In this document: positions 1-8,955 of the stretch, one piece after another
Position numbering within the stretch: the first letter of the stretch is position 1
Layout of the letters: each line of letters begins with the position of its first letter
Origin: Bryobacteraceae bacterium
GTDB taxonomy: Bacteria; Acidobacteriota; Terriglobia; Bryobacterales; Bryobacteraceae
Assembly (NCBI GenBank): GCA_025928545.1
Contig: JAICJH010000061.1
Location: 1 to 40,375, forward strand
Direction: 5' to 3'
Length of the DNA: 40,375 bases
Translations under genes and position numbers: made by a program
The notes under the pieces: model-generated
Databases searched by the model: none
What the model saw: only the letters and a program-made list of their open reading frames with translations
What the model was told of the DNA's origin: nothing

Positions 1-294
1 ACAGCTTGGTCCCTGCATACAATGATGCCGTGGGACATCAAATCGTTTAGAAGAGATTTCACGCAACGCTGGCACTTTGGTCCCGTCTACGATTCGGAAG
101 CAGACGCCCGAAGAGACGCGCGCGAGCACGAGTTCTCCCAATACCTGCCGGGTTTTCGCGGCGGATGCGCGCAAGCGTTCGAGCCGTTGGACGACCGCAA
201 TTTCTCTCGGGCTGGGTCCTTCTTCGTTCATGCAATATCCCTTAAATTCGAGTATGGCCGAACGAACTTCCGTCGGGTCGCCATGAGATGCCAT
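1..294 (-). CDS. Partial hypothetical protein running off the left edge
   Basis: Reading the minus strand from an ATG at 292-294 gives 98 open codons down to base 1 with no stop, so the 3' end lies outside the window. The peptide begins MASHGDPTEVRSAILEFKGY and has a helical, charged middle (REIAVVQRLERLRASAAKTR) and three scattered cysteines. A second in-frame ATG lies at 229-231, and no clear Shine-Dalgarno decides between them. The opposite strand also has an open frame at 22-297, but its product looks like a shadow, while this strand reads as ordinary protein. I do not recognise a family. Confidence 0.45.
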   Translation of the reverse strand, partial: MASHGDPTEVRSAILEFKGYCMNEEGPSPREIAVVQRLERLRASAAKTRQVLGELVLARVSSGVCFRIVDGTKVPALREISSKRFDVPRHHCMQGPSC

Positions 295-824
295 TAGCAG
301 ACGGCTGGAAGCCACAGGTCGTCCCTGAATTAGCGCGCCTTCAGTTTGGATTGACTAGTCTCAGCATCGAGACGGTCGTCGTAAACTCCCCCGAGTAAAC
401 AGAGCGAGCCGACAATATTCAAGGCGAGATATATCCAGCGAGCTATTCGTTTTCTTTCCCCGATTTCTATCACTTGTCGCTGCCTTCGACGACGAGCCCG
501 GATTTCACGATCTACGTGGCAGGCCAGTGAAGATTCCCAAGGTAATTGAAAAGATGGTGGGCGCACAGGGACTCGAATCCCGGACATTCTGCGTGCGGAG
601 CCGTGAGGTTTTAATCCGAATTGCCACTGAGAAAAGAGTGAGTTTGGCTCGTCTACAAAATCATCTTCGGAGCACTCAACGATGGGCATCTGCCGCGCAA
701 ATCCAGCCACCCGCCTGAACCCGAGTATGGCCACCAGATCAGCAGACGCTCAAGGTCGCTTCGGTTACGAGCAAGATTTCCGCGAATCGCCGACGATGCG
801 GCGTTCAGGCACGTTCCTCGCGCG
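295..824. other. Gene-poor stretch with a tRNA relic
   Basis: No convincing gene is seen here. A minus-strand frame at 330-734 is open and its distal part encodes a basic segment followed by a hydrophobic one (WIYLALNIVGSLCLLGGVY). However, the frame runs straight through the tRNA relic and has no ribosome binding site. It may be the remnant of a small membrane protein. Confidence 0.4.
555..598 (-). pseudogene. tRNA 3'-end relic
   Basis: On the minus strand the sequence ends TGCGCCC-A-CCA, a typical 3' acceptor strand with encoded CCA. It is preceded by a T-arm-like 17-mer with TTCGA in the loop and a mostly paired stem (one G-T wobble and one A-C mismatch). No matching GGGCGCA 5' acceptor strand and no good D or anticodon arm are present in the bases to the right. 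It therefore looks like the last 40 or so bases of a tRNA and not a working gene. Such fragments are often left at tRNA-targeted integration sites. Confidence 0.4.
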
Positions 825-1001
825 TTACTTGTTCGCCTCGGGTGCTGGAGTGGCGGGCAGATCGGAGTTGTAGGTATCGACAACCGCCGGCTTCTTCCAG
901 ATCTCGACCAGTTTGCCCAACATTGGTTCACTTCGCAGGCGCCGCATTCCGTAAGCATCGAAAGCGGCTTCGGCTTTCCCATGCGCAGGGTCATTCGACA
1001 C
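825..1001 (-). CDS. Possible small protein or gene remnant
   Basis: A minus-strand frame beginning at a GTG (999-1001) encodes 58 residues with protein-like composition, including AAFDAYGMRRLRSEPMLGKL and a Pro/Ala-rich C terminus. It lies 25 bases downstream of the propeller gene that ends at 1027, on the same strand. The frame stays open further upstream, overlapping that gene. No ribosome binding site or family is recognised, and it could equally be the degraded tail of a lost gene. Confidence 0.25.
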   Translation of the reverse strand: MSNDPAHGKAEAAFDAYGMRRLRSEPMLGKLVEIWKKPAVVDTYNSDLPATPAPEANK

Positions 1002-1026
1002 GCCGCCGCCCGCGCTGTCGGCCTGA

Positions 1027-2925
1027 CTATCTGGACAGAGCCCCGTAATCCTCTTTATCCTGCGGGAAGCCAAGTGACCACAGGACGTTGTCGGCAGTCT
1101 GGACATATACAGTGCCGAACTGCGCCGAGAGAGCACCCTTCGGAGCGGCTGTCATTGAATTGCCGGTGTTGAGGAACTCTTTTCCCGTCGAACCGTCGAG
1201 CGCGTACAGGACGGCATTGCGCTGTGGTCCCGTACCCGCGACAAAAACCACGCCGTTCACCACGATCGGCGGCAGTGGAGAAGCGATATCGCGGGAAATC
1301 CAGCCGGGCTGCAAAGTCGCTTTGCCGCCCTGATCCACGACTTTCAAAGCAACCACCGCACCGGAAGTAACATTGCCGTTTGCCTGGAAGCCCGCCGTGG
1401 ATGCCAGAGCGCCCGAGACCGAAGTCAGCACCCAGCGCGTGCCATCCGTATCCTGCCAGCTCGCCAGCGCGCCGGGTAATTCCGTCGTGATGTTCGCGAA
1501 CTTCGCGGATGCCGAGAGCGGAGTCTTATGATCCGCGCCACCCATCGAAGCGCTGTCGAGAAGATACATTTTGCCGTCGCGGTTCATCACGGCAATCAGA
1601 TCTTTGCCTTTGTTTTCGATCACGACCGGGCTCGATACGAATTCCGACTTGCCAGGCGTGAAGAAATCTTTCATGCGAAGGCTTTTGGCTTCGAGCGAAA
1701 CCACGGAGTCGGAGAACGCCGCCGGACCATAGTCGCCATCCGCTGTCGCGGCATACAAGGTGCCGTCAGTGCCGATCGCCGGTCCCGCGGTACCTGCCAC
1801 GGAGCCACCGTTCGTCTTCCAGGAGGAAACCGTCTTATCCGGAGTCGCCAGATCGAGAGCCCAGACGCCGGGGGTTCCGCCACAACCATTCGTAGTGGAC
1901 ACATAGAGGATGGGAGCGCCGCCTCCACCGCCACGTCCACCACCGCCACCACCGGCGGCGGGCGGAGCAGCAGCCGCAGCCGCAGCAGCCGCGGCTACGC
2001 CGGCAGTACTCGCCTGTGCGCTATCGAGAGCCACCAACCCGAAAGCATTGGAGTTGGGCGGCAGGAATTTCGTGGGGCCCATATATACGTCATAGCCCAT
2101 ATGCAAGCTAAGCGAACGCGCGTTGCCCTCGGCCGTGAGCACAAAAACGCCCGGCGTGCCCACTGCGCCGCGTCCGCCGGCTGCGGTACCGCCGATCGTG
2201 ACATTTGGAAATGGAACCGCAAACTTGAACGGCAGCGGTGCGGTGGTTCCACCGGTAACGGGAGCGCCGCCCCTGCCTGGCCCGGGTGCCGCCGGCGGCG
2301 CACCCTGTGCTGCGGCAGCCTGAGCCGCTGTCGCATCGAAACCGAAATATTTCAGACTCGGAGCGCCTTCACCCGGATTTCCCACCATGGCTCCGCTCTT
2401 TCCGCGTCCCGGAAAATCGGCCGGCACCGCGACAGCTCCGGCGCGCCCCGCGCGGCCCGCGGCGCCGGAAGGCAGCGTCAGCGTCGTCACGTTCGCAACG
2501 CCTGCACTCAATACTCCGCTGCAAACTCCGGCGGCAGGTGAGGCCACCGGCGTCTTCCAGTAGACAATTCCGATGTCCGAGTCAATGCCGGACGCATTAC
2601 CGGAGGCATCGGTAATATAACCGATCGATTTAAAGCCGTAGCCACCGCGGGCGCTTGCCAGCAGCGTGAATGCGGGAAGCGTCGCCTGCCCGGCAGCACC
2701 ACCCAGCTGAACCTTGCGCACGACCCCGAAGCCTTTCAGGGTCTGCATGTTCTGTTTCGATATCTGGAAGTCCGAACGAATCCAGGCATCGCGTTGCGGC
2801 GTCGCATTCGCCGTTGCCCAATCCTGAGCGGTCTTGCCCTGCGCCCGCACCGAATGCGGCGATACCATGAAGCCCGCCAGTCCGCAGCAAATTGCCGCCG
2901 GAAGTAGAATTCTCATTCTTCGCAT
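1027..2925 (-). CDS. Secreted PQQ-like beta-propeller protein A
   Basis: A 632-residue exported protein of the PQQ-binding-like beta-propeller type. The start at 2925 is chosen because AAAGGAATCAGAT precedes this ATG and it opens a Sec signal peptide (MRRMRILLPAAICCGLAG, cleaved near VRAQG). Blade-like motifs of the form VWALDLATPDKTVSSW and VLYALDGSTGKEFLNTG recur, ending in FGTVYVQTADNVLWSLG. Two long low-complexity inserts interrupt it: a Pro/Gly/Ala/Arg stretch near residues 210-235 and a poly-Ala/poly-Gly stretch near 315-340. It is the last of four paralogues on this strand and lies 39 bases after paralogue B, probably in one operon. The classical quinoprotein dehydrogenase active-site motifs are not seen, so it may bind rather than oxidise. 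Its specific role is unknown. Confidence 0.8.
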   Translation of the reverse strand: MRRMRILLPAAICCGLAGFMVSPHSVRAQGKTAQDWATANATPQRDAWIRSDFQISKQNMQTLKGFGVVRKVQLGGAAGQATLPAFTLLASARGGYGFKSIGYITDASGNASGIDSDIGIVYWKTPVASPAAGVCSGVLSAGVANVTTLTLPSGAAGRAGRAGAVAVPADFPGRGKSGAMVGNPGEGAPSLKYFGFDATAAQAAAAQGAPPAAPGPGRGGAPVTGGTTAPLPFKFAVPFPNVTIGGTAAGGRGAVGTPGVFVLTAEGNARSLSLHMGYDVYMGPTKFLPPNSNAFGLVALDSAQASTAGVAAAAAAAAAAPPAAGGGGGGRGGGGGAPILYVSTTNGCGGTPGVWALDLATPDKTVSSWKTNGGSVAGTAGPAIGTDGTLYAATADGDYGPAAFSDSVVSLEAKSLRMKDFFTPGKSEFVSSPVVIENKGKDLIAVMNRDGKMYLLDSASMGGADHKTPLSASAKFANITTELPGALASWQDTDGTRWVLTSVSGALASTAGFQANGNVTSGAVVALKVVDQGGKATLQPGWISRDIASPLPPIVVNGVVFVAGTGPQRNAVLYALDGSTGKEFLNTGNSMTAAPKGALSAQFGTVYVQTADNVLWSLGFPQDKEDYGALSR

Positions 2926-2964
2926 ATCTGATTCCTTTCTTGTCGTCATAAGCGGTCCTGGCAG

Positions 2965-4521
2965 CTACTTCTTCAACCCGAAGCAATACAGCATGCCGTC
3001 AAAAGTCCCGATGTAAACTTTGCCGTTCGCTACGGCAAGCCCGCTGAAATGATTCCATGATTTGATGGCATCGCCGCTCGACCACAATTCCTTACCGGTC
3101 TCGCCATCGAGAGCATAAATGGTTGCGTGCGTCCCTGCCGTGACTCTGGCCGGGTAGCTGATTTGCATCCCATACGGCACATCCGGCGTCGATTGATGGC
3201 GGTCTTCGCCACTGGCGTAGCCGAACACAATGCCATTTGCGATGACCGGCGGATCCGCATACTCCATGTCGCGCGAAACCCACGCGTGTGTCAAAACCAC
3301 TTTCCCGTTTTTCTCTTCCACTTTGAAGCCGTAGGTGGCGCCGTGAGTGACGGGACCGTAGGTCAGGATGCCTTTGGTGTCGTAGTTCGACGCCAGCGGC
3401 CCCCACGATGGCGATACAACCCAGGGCGTTCCTTTGGAATCCACCCAACTGGAGAGAGCGCCCCAAACGCCCGTGTCATACGTGCTGTATTCATTGCAAA
3501 TGTGCGGAGTTGTGTAAACGCTGGTGCGGTGATCCGCGCCGCCGAAATTCGCTGTATCCAGCAGCCAGAAGCGGCATTCCTTCGACGTGCCGACCAGATA
3601 TTCTTTGCCTTTGAAATTGAAGATCGTCGGAGTGACGTTGATATCGGCATCGCGCTTGTAAAGAAAATCCGCATTGCCGGGCGCGAAGTATTTCACCAGG
3701 TCGAGCTGCTTCGTCGCTGCGTTGGCTTTGACGCCGATGATGCCGTTGCCATAAAGCCCGTTCGCCGGATCCCACATGCCGTCGCCCGTGCCCGTATAAG
3801 CGGTCCCATCCGCGCCTACCGCCGGTCCGCGGCTGCCCCACATGCCGCCGCTGCCGTCGGACCACATCGATGCTTTCTTCGTCGCCAGATCGTACGAGTA
3901 AACGTAGTTCGGATTCCCACCGCAGCTCTGCGCCGTCATCGTGTAGAGAACGCCGTTGACAAGATTCAGGCCGTACGGTTTGCCGTTCGGCGGCATCCAC
4001 TTCGCGGGCGGCGCGACGTCTTCTCCGTCCGCGAGGTTGATCTGGTGCAGCGAGCCATCCCACGACGCGACATAGATCGTGTATTTACCCGGCGTTGCCG
4101 AGGGCGCAATTACCGGATCGGCAGTGAGTCCGCCGGGACACAGGATGCCGGGTCCCCGGCCGCTGGCCGCATCCGAGTAGGCGCTCGTGAAATGCTTTTT
4201 CCAGGCGATTGTTCCTTTAGCGACATCGATTGCGTAGATGTTATCCGAGATGCCGGCGAGCAACGCCATTTCTTTTGTGCCCGTGGCAGTCTTCACTTTT
4301 TCCACGATGAGCGGAGGAAACAGATTGTGCATCTGACGCGGCTGATTGTCGGTTTGCACCGCCCACAGCAGCGACAGGCCTTTAACGTTCGCTGTGTTAA
4401 GAACCTTTTCGTTCTTTTGCCAGCCTGTGCGCTGAGGATCCGCTCCGGTCGCCAGCCAGTCCGCGCTCCAGCCCAACATCGAGCCGAACGTCAACGCTAC
4501 TACAAATAACTTTTTCTGCAT
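2965..4521 (-). CDS. Secreted PQQ-like beta-propeller protein B
   Basis: A 518-residue protein with a strong ribosome binding site (GAGGAGCAG directly before the ATG) and a Sec signal peptide ending near LGWSADW. The mature start, DWLATGADPQRTGWQKNEK, is the opening blade typical of PQQ-like propellers. WLLDTANFGGADHRT and IYALDGETGKELWSSG are blade motifs. It shares with paralogue C a KEC motif before the GGADH/GGPDH loop and a later Cys-Asn pair (ICNE), which A and D lack, so B and C form one subfamily. It has no Gly-rich insert. Probable periplasmic location; the catalytic residues of quinoprotein alcohol dehydrogenases were not found. Substrate or ligand unknown. Confidence 0.82.
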   Translation of the reverse strand: MQKKLFVVALTFGSMLGWSADWLATGADPQRTGWQKNEKVLNTANVKGLSLLWAVQTDNQPRQMHNLFPPLIVEKVKTATGTKEMALLAGISDNIYAIDVAKGTIAWKKHFTSAYSDAASGRGPGILCPGGLTADPVIAPSATPGKYTIYVASWDGSLHQINLADGEDVAPPAKWMPPNGKPYGLNLVNGVLYTMTAQSCGGNPNYVYSYDLATKKASMWSDGSGGMWGSRGPAVGADGTAYTGTGDGMWDPANGLYGNGIIGVKANAATKQLDLVKYFAPGNADFLYKRDADINVTPTIFNFKGKEYLVGTSKECRFWLLDTANFGGADHRTSVYTTPHICNEYSTYDTGVWGALSSWVDSKGTPWVVSPSWGPLASNYDTKGILTYGPVTHGATYGFKVEEKNGKVVLTHAWVSRDMEYADPPVIANGIVFGYASGEDRHQSTPDVPYGMQISYPARVTAGTHATIYALDGETGKELWSSGDAIKSWNHFSGLAVANGKVYIGTFDGMLYCFGLKK

Positions 4522-4658
4522 CTGCTCCTCGTCGTTTCAATCCGCTTCAGGACGCCGGCGGACTGAGAAGAAGTATAGCCGAAAAAGCGCAAAATTCCTA
4601 AGGAAAATGCAGGTTTTTCAATTCATTTCGCGAGCGATTTGCTGGACCAATTGCCGGT

Positions 4659-5555
4659 CTATCGAGTGGGGTTCGTTGCCGGTTTCCATTCGCGTGCGAG
4701 CCGCTGCGCCTCGGCGATTTGCTGCGGAGTCATCTTCCGCGCCACCAGATCGCGATTCTCGGAATTCGCGGAATCGCCGCCCGTGGAAGCCAGCGTGAGC
4801 CACATGTAGGCCTGGATATTGTCGAGGGCGACACCCTGCCCCTCCGCATACATGAAGCCAAGATTGGCCTGCGCCTTCCACTCGCCCTGAACCGCGGCCT
4901 TGCGGTAATGGGTTACCGCCTCCGCATAGTCGCGCCCGACGCCCAGGCCCTGGTAGTACATGACGCCGATACTGTATTCAGCCAGTGGGTCGCCCTGGAC
5001 TGCTGCGAGGAAGAACCACTTCATGGCTTCATCGAAATCCCGATCGACGCCCTGGCCCTGGACGTAGAGAACGCCGAGATGTGTCTGGGCGCTCACGTCT
5101 CCCTGCTGGGCCGCCTGAAGAAGCAGGAGGGCGGCCTGCTCGTTATCCTGCTGCACACCCCGTCCGTCCAGATACATCAGGCCGAGATGCGATGCCGCCG
5201 TCCGATCTCTGTGGTCTGCCGCCAGGCGGTACCATTTCACCGCTTCCTGGTCGTTCTGTGAAACGCCGTGGCCCTGCTCGTACAGGATTCCCAGGTTTGC
5301 CTGTGCCGCCGGCAAACCCTGCTCCGCCGAAAGACGCAGCCATTTCGCGGCTTCCGAAAAATCCTGCCCGACCCCCTGGCCCCTCGTGTACATCACGCCG
5401 ACATGGAACTGTGCTTCGGCGTCTCCGGCCTTTGCGGGAGGCATCAGTTCTCTCAGCGCAGCAGCGAAGTCGCCCGTCAGAAGAGCCTGCTCGCCGGCCG
5501 CCACACCGGCCACTGCGGGCAAGGTGAGCACGCCGAGTAAAACCAGGATCTTCAT
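4659..5555 (-). CDS. Secreted Sel1-repeat protein
   Basis: A 298-residue protein with an N-terminal signal peptide (MKILVLLGVLTLPAVAGVAA) followed by six consecutive Sel1-like repeats of about 36 residues, each of the form AQ-LG-MY-GQGV-D-EA-KW-LAA-QG. Such alpha-solenoids normally act as protein-interaction scaffolds. The gene starts 5 bases after the stop of propeller C on the same strand, so the two are almost certainly cotranscribed. It may dock the propellers or an envelope partner (inference). A 137-base gap separates it from gene B. Confidence 0.85.
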   Translation of the reverse strand: MKILVLLGVLTLPAVAGVAAGEQALLTGDFAAALRELMPPAKAGDAEAQFHVGVMYTRGQGVGQDFSEAAKWLRLSAEQGLPAAQANLGILYEQGHGVSQNDQEAVKWYRLAADHRDRTAASHLGLMYLDGRGVQQDNEQAALLLLQAAQQGDVSAQTHLGVLYVQGQGVDRDFDEAMKWFFLAAVQGDPLAEYSIGVMYYQGLGVGRDYAEAVTHYRKAAVQGEWKAQANLGFMYAEGQGVALDNIQAYMWLTLASTGGDSANSENRDLVARKMTPQQIAEAQRLAREWKPATNPTR

Positions 5556-5560
5556 TGCCG

Positions 5561-7105
5561 CTATTTTTTCACCGAGGCATCAATACCGAAACTGTAGAGA
5601 ATATTGTCGAATGTTCCCAGATAGACGCGGCCGTTGGCAATCGAAAGTTCTCCGGTATGGACAAACGACTTGATCTGATCGCCGCTGTTGTAGAGTTCCC
5701 TGCCGGTCATGGCGTCGAGCGCGTAGAGCACCGCATGAGTAGAGCCCGGGATGCGGCGTTCGGCGATGTCTTCGAGCCCGACATCGGAATATGCCTGATC
5801 AGTATCTTCACCGCTGCCATAGGCATAGACCACACCGTTGGCGATGATCGGCGGTTCGGCCTGATCCATGTTGCGGGAGACCCATTGCGGCGTGAGCTGC
5901 GTCTTGCCGTTCACCTCTTCCACTTTGAACGCCCCGATTGCACCTTTCGTGATTGGACCGTAGGAAACGGGGAACTTGAATTTGGAATGCATCTTGCCCC
6001 AGAACGGCATCAGGACCCAGCGGTCACCTTTTGCATCCTGCCAACTGGCGAGATTTCCCCAGATACCGGCGGACGCGAAGTTGACGTCTTCGTTGCAGAT
6101 CAGTTCCGAACGGAAAAGCGGTGTCCGGTGGTCCGGCCCACCCATCGATTTCGAATCCACCATCCAGAGGCGGCACTCCTTGCAGCCGCCAACAATGAGG
6201 TCGCGGCCCTTATAAGGGAACACGACGGGCGTCAACTGGCCGTCGAGATCGCGCTTCTGAAGCCAGTCCGCATTGCTCGGCCAGTAATAATCCCTGAGCT
6301 TGAGAGTCTTGCCATCGAGGGCGTACAACGTATCGGCGAACTTGCCGTTGGGCGGATCCGCCAACCCGTCTCCGGCTTCGGAATAGATTGTGCCGTCGCT
6401 GCCAACTGCGACGCCCTGCCGGCCCCAGATTCCGCCTGTTCCGGAGAGCCATGTATTGATCGTGTGAGCCGGATCTTTCAGATTGATGGACATAACGGCA
6501 TTTGCGTTGCCTCCGCCGTGTTCGATGCTGTAGAGCGTATCGCCAACCAGATTCAGACCCAGCGGCTTGCCCCCGGGTCCGGGGAGGAACTGCATCGGCG
6601 GCGCCACATCTTCACCATTGCGCAGATCCACCTGATGCAGTACTCCGGATCCGTCTATCGAATAGATTGTGCGGCGGCCATTCGCGTCCGGCGGACCAAT
6701 CGTCGGGGTATCCGTCATGCCGCCGGGACCGAGGATGCCGCCCGCAACCGGATTTGTGCCCGGCGAATCGAAGTGTTTCTGCCAGAGAATCTTTCCTGCC
6801 TGAACGTCGATTACGTACAGGTTGTCGGATACTCCGCCGGTGACCGCGAGTTCTTTGACACCAGAGCTGGTGGTGACCTTTTCAACGATCAGCGTCGGCA
6901 GCAGCGCCGTCATCGACCGCGCCTTATTATCGGTCTGAATCTTCCAAAGAATTTTCAGATTCTTCACGTTGTCTTTGTTGAGGATCTTTTCGTCACGCTG
7001 CCAGCCGGTCCGCTGGGCGTCGTAACCATCGGTAATCCAGTCGGCCGACCAGCCGAGAACACACGCCATCAAGGCCCCCGCGACAACTATTAAACGAATT
7101 CGCAT
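5561..7105 (-). CDS. Secreted PQQ-like beta-propeller protein C
   Basis: The start at 7105 gives a 514-residue protein beginning MRIRLIVVAGALMACVLGWS, a Sec signal peptide, with GGAAAGGAC a short distance upstream. The longer open frame reaching 7537 is rejected because it overlaps gene D and has non-protein-like composition. The mature part begins DWITDGYDAQRTGWQRDEK, closely matching paralogue B. It has the B-type motif CKECRLWMVDSKSMGGPDHR and a later ICNED. The final blade reads YLGTFDNILYSFGID. It lies 32 bases after gene D and 5 bases before the Sel1 gene, so an operon is likely. No Gly-rich tract is present. Confidence 0.83.
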   Translation of the reverse strand: MRIRLIVVAGALMACVLGWSADWITDGYDAQRTGWQRDEKILNKDNVKNLKILWKIQTDNKARSMTALLPTLIVEKVTTSSGVKELAVTGGVSDNLYVIDVQAGKILWQKHFDSPGTNPVAGGILGPGGMTDTPTIGPPDANGRRTIYSIDGSGVLHQVDLRNGEDVAPPMQFLPGPGGKPLGLNLVGDTLYSIEHGGGNANAVMSINLKDPAHTINTWLSGTGGIWGRQGVAVGSDGTIYSEAGDGLADPPNGKFADTLYALDGKTLKLRDYYWPSNADWLQKRDLDGQLTPVVFPYKGRDLIVGGCKECRLWMVDSKSMGGPDHRTPLFRSELICNEDVNFASAGIWGNLASWQDAKGDRWVLMPFWGKMHSKFKFPVSYGPITKGAIGAFKVEEVNGKTQLTPQWVSRNMDQAEPPIIANGVVYAYGSGEDTDQAYSDVGLEDIAERRIPGSTHAVLYALDAMTGRELYNSGDQIKSFVHTGELSIANGRVYLGTFDNILYSFGIDASVKK

Positions 7106-7137
7106 AGTATTTAGTCCTTTCCGAGGCTGGTTCTGAA

Positions 7138-8664
7138 TTAGTGCTCCATGTAATAGCCGAACGTCCAGAGCGTGCCATCCACCGTACCGAAATACAGCTG
7201 GCTGACTGCAACCGCGAGCCCCGCGTTGGGTGATGCATGCGAAGTGATAGTCGTGCCGCTGTTCCACAAATCCTTGCCCGACCTGGCATCGAGCGCATAA
7301 AGCACGGCGGGTTTGGAACCCTGGGCGCCGCCGGCGAGCGCGAACACGACGCCATTGGAAATTGCGGGGGCAAGAGGTGTCGCCATGTCGCGCGATACCC
7401 ATGCCGGTTGCAACGAGGGCTTGCCTGCCTGATCGACAACTTTGAACGCAACAATCGCGCCGTTCGTCACCGCGCCGTTGTTCACAGGGAACTTCGTATC
7501 GGCGGCAAGCGTGCCCAGCGCGGCCGCGAACAGCCACGTGGTTCCCTCGGAATCTTTGAATGTCGATATCGCGCCGGCTGTTGTGCCGGGAGCGGTATTC
7601 ACATATTTTGGTGAAGTGGCCAGCGGCGCTTTGATACCGGCAGCATCGAAGAGATAAATTTTGCCGTCAGAGTTCGACACCGCGACGACGCTCTTGCCAC
7701 CCGTACTAAAGACACTGGGAGAAGAGTTGAATGCGGACTTACCAGCGGCATCGAAAGTATCCTTCAGCTGGAGCGTCCTGCTGTCAAGCGCGACTAATTC
7801 ACCGTCGGTAGTGGCGGCGAAAAGAGTGCCGTCGAGTGAAAACGCCGGGCCCGCCGTGCCCGCTACACTGCCGCCCGCCGTCTTCCAGCTCGAAACGGCC
7901 TTCGACGCAAGATTAATCGCGTGGATGCCGTTCGCGTTGCCGCCGCAGCCATCGGCGGTTGCCGCGACGACGGTTCCGTTCACTGCGATGATGCCGGAGG
8001 CTTTCGCACCGGGAGAGAGGAATTTCGCCGGCGGATCCACTTCAGTGCCGGTCTGGACGTTCAGCGTTCGCAACGAACCATCGCTCGCGACAACATAAAC
8101 GCGATTGGCATCCGGAACCGCGGTGAGCCGGGGACGCGCGGCGCCACCGCCGCCCTGGCCCGATGCGCCCCGCCCGCCGCCACCACCGCCGCCCACCTGG
8201 GCCGCGATCGGAATCATGGGGGTCAGGCGGCTGACCGTCGGCGAAAGCCCGCCGGGGCAGGCTGCGGTAGCGGCAGGTGATGTCGCACCAGTCATCGGCG
8301 TAAGGTGAGTCTTCCATTCCTGCCGTCCGAGATCGGAATCCATCCCGATGACATTGTCGGAACTGCCAGCGATAAATTCGTACGCGCGAAAGCCCCTGTA
8401 GGCGATGGCGCGGTCCATCAGCACCGGAGCCGAGAACGAGTTTCCGCCCATGGCGGCGTTATCGGTTTTCATTTTCCAAAGGAACTGAAAACTCTTCGCG
8501 ACAGTATCCACGGAAATCTTCGGATCGGTCTGAAACGATCCGGTCCGCTGGGCGTTCGCGTTCGCAGTGGTCCACTCCGCGCCGCCTCGTCCCTGAGCGA
8601 ATGCGATTCCACTAACTAAGCTGCAGAGCATTGCTCCGACGATTGAGATTTTCCATTTGCGCAT
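7138..8664 (-). CDS. Secreted PQQ-like beta-propeller protein D
   Basis: A 508-residue protein with the start at 8664, where the ATG opens a signal peptide (MRKWKISIVGAMLCSLVSG, cleavage near AFAQG). GGAAAATTCT precedes the start as a weak binding site. The open frame continues to 9411, but that part overlaps the opposite-strand DUF1080 gene and looks non-coding. The mature protein opens EWTTANANAQRTGSFQTDPK. It resembles paralogue A most (DGKIYLFDAAG blade, no CKEC motif) and carries a Gly-rich insert (GGGGGGGRGASGQGGGGAA) near residues 148-170. It is the first gene of the presumed D-C-Sel1-B-A operon. Function beyond a propeller fold is unknown. Confidence 0.82.
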   Translation of the reverse strand: MRKWKISIVGAMLCSLVSGIAFAQGRGGAEWTTANANAQRTGSFQTDPKISVDTVAKSFQFLWKMKTDNAAMGGNSFSAPVLMDRAIAYRGFRAYEFIAGSSDNVIGMDSDLGRQEWKTHLTPMTGATSPAATAACPGGLSPTVSRLTPMIPIAAQVGGGGGGGRGASGQGGGGAARPRLTAVPDANRVYVVASDGSLRTLNVQTGTEVDPPAKFLSPGAKASGIIAVNGTVVAATADGCGGNANGIHAINLASKAVSSWKTAGGSVAGTAGPAFSLDGTLFAATTDGELVALDSRTLQLKDTFDAAGKSAFNSSPSVFSTGGKSVVAVSNSDGKIYLFDAAGIKAPLATSPKYVNTAPGTTAGAISTFKDSEGTTWLFAAALGTLAADTKFPVNNGAVTNGAIVAFKVVDQAGKPSLQPAWVSRDMATPLAPAISNGVVFALAGGAQGSKPAVLYALDARSGKDLWNSGTTITSHASPNAGLAVAVSQLYFGTVDGTLWTFGYYMEH

Positions 8665-8955
8665 AGAATTTTCCGGCACCTTCTTCCCGATTACCGAAAG
8701 TATTGTACATGAATTCCGACAGGTTGAGAATAGCGGATTTTGCGAATGACCTTGTGTCGCAACGAGGCGCCCGCCCGTTTTGACCAATGAAATCAGCCCT
8801 GCCGAGCGCACTTGCCGACTTTGTACGATCGCAACCGTTTCTAACCTGATCGAACTAAGACGCCAACAGATACACCGAAGGTCCGACCATTGATCCCATA
8901 AATAACGCTTTTCAATGTAACTTGCTCCGTGTACACTAAGCCGGTTGGAGGTGTT
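8665..8955. promoter_or_regulatory. Divergent upstream region between propeller operon and DUF1080 gene
   Basis: This 291-base gap has no protein-like frame and separates two divergently transcribed genes, so it should hold both promoters. The part near 8700-8740 and the part near 8895-8925 are AT-richer than their surroundings. The ribosome binding site GGAGGT sits 5 bases before the DUF1080 start. I could not pick out confident -35/-10 boxes. Confidence 0.45.

Noticed and set aside
330..734. Minus-strand frame with one hydrophobic segment
   Set aside because: It crosses the tRNA relic, lacks a ribosome binding site, and its N-terminal part is not protein-like; kept only as a note.
1528..2541. 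Plus-strand open frame (337 codons) opposite propeller A
   Set aside because: Antisense shadow; rich in Arg/Ser/Gly because it reads the complement of the Gly/Ala tracts.
3127..4509. Plus-strand open frame (460 codons) opposite propeller B
   Set aside because: Arg/Ala/Val-rich composition typical of an antisense shadow; the minus strand encodes a clear propeller with a good ribosome binding site.
5555..7093. Long plus-strand open frame (512 codons) opposite propeller C
   Set aside because: It mirrors the propeller gene, has no signal peptide or family motif, and its openness follows from GC-rich codon use on the other strand.
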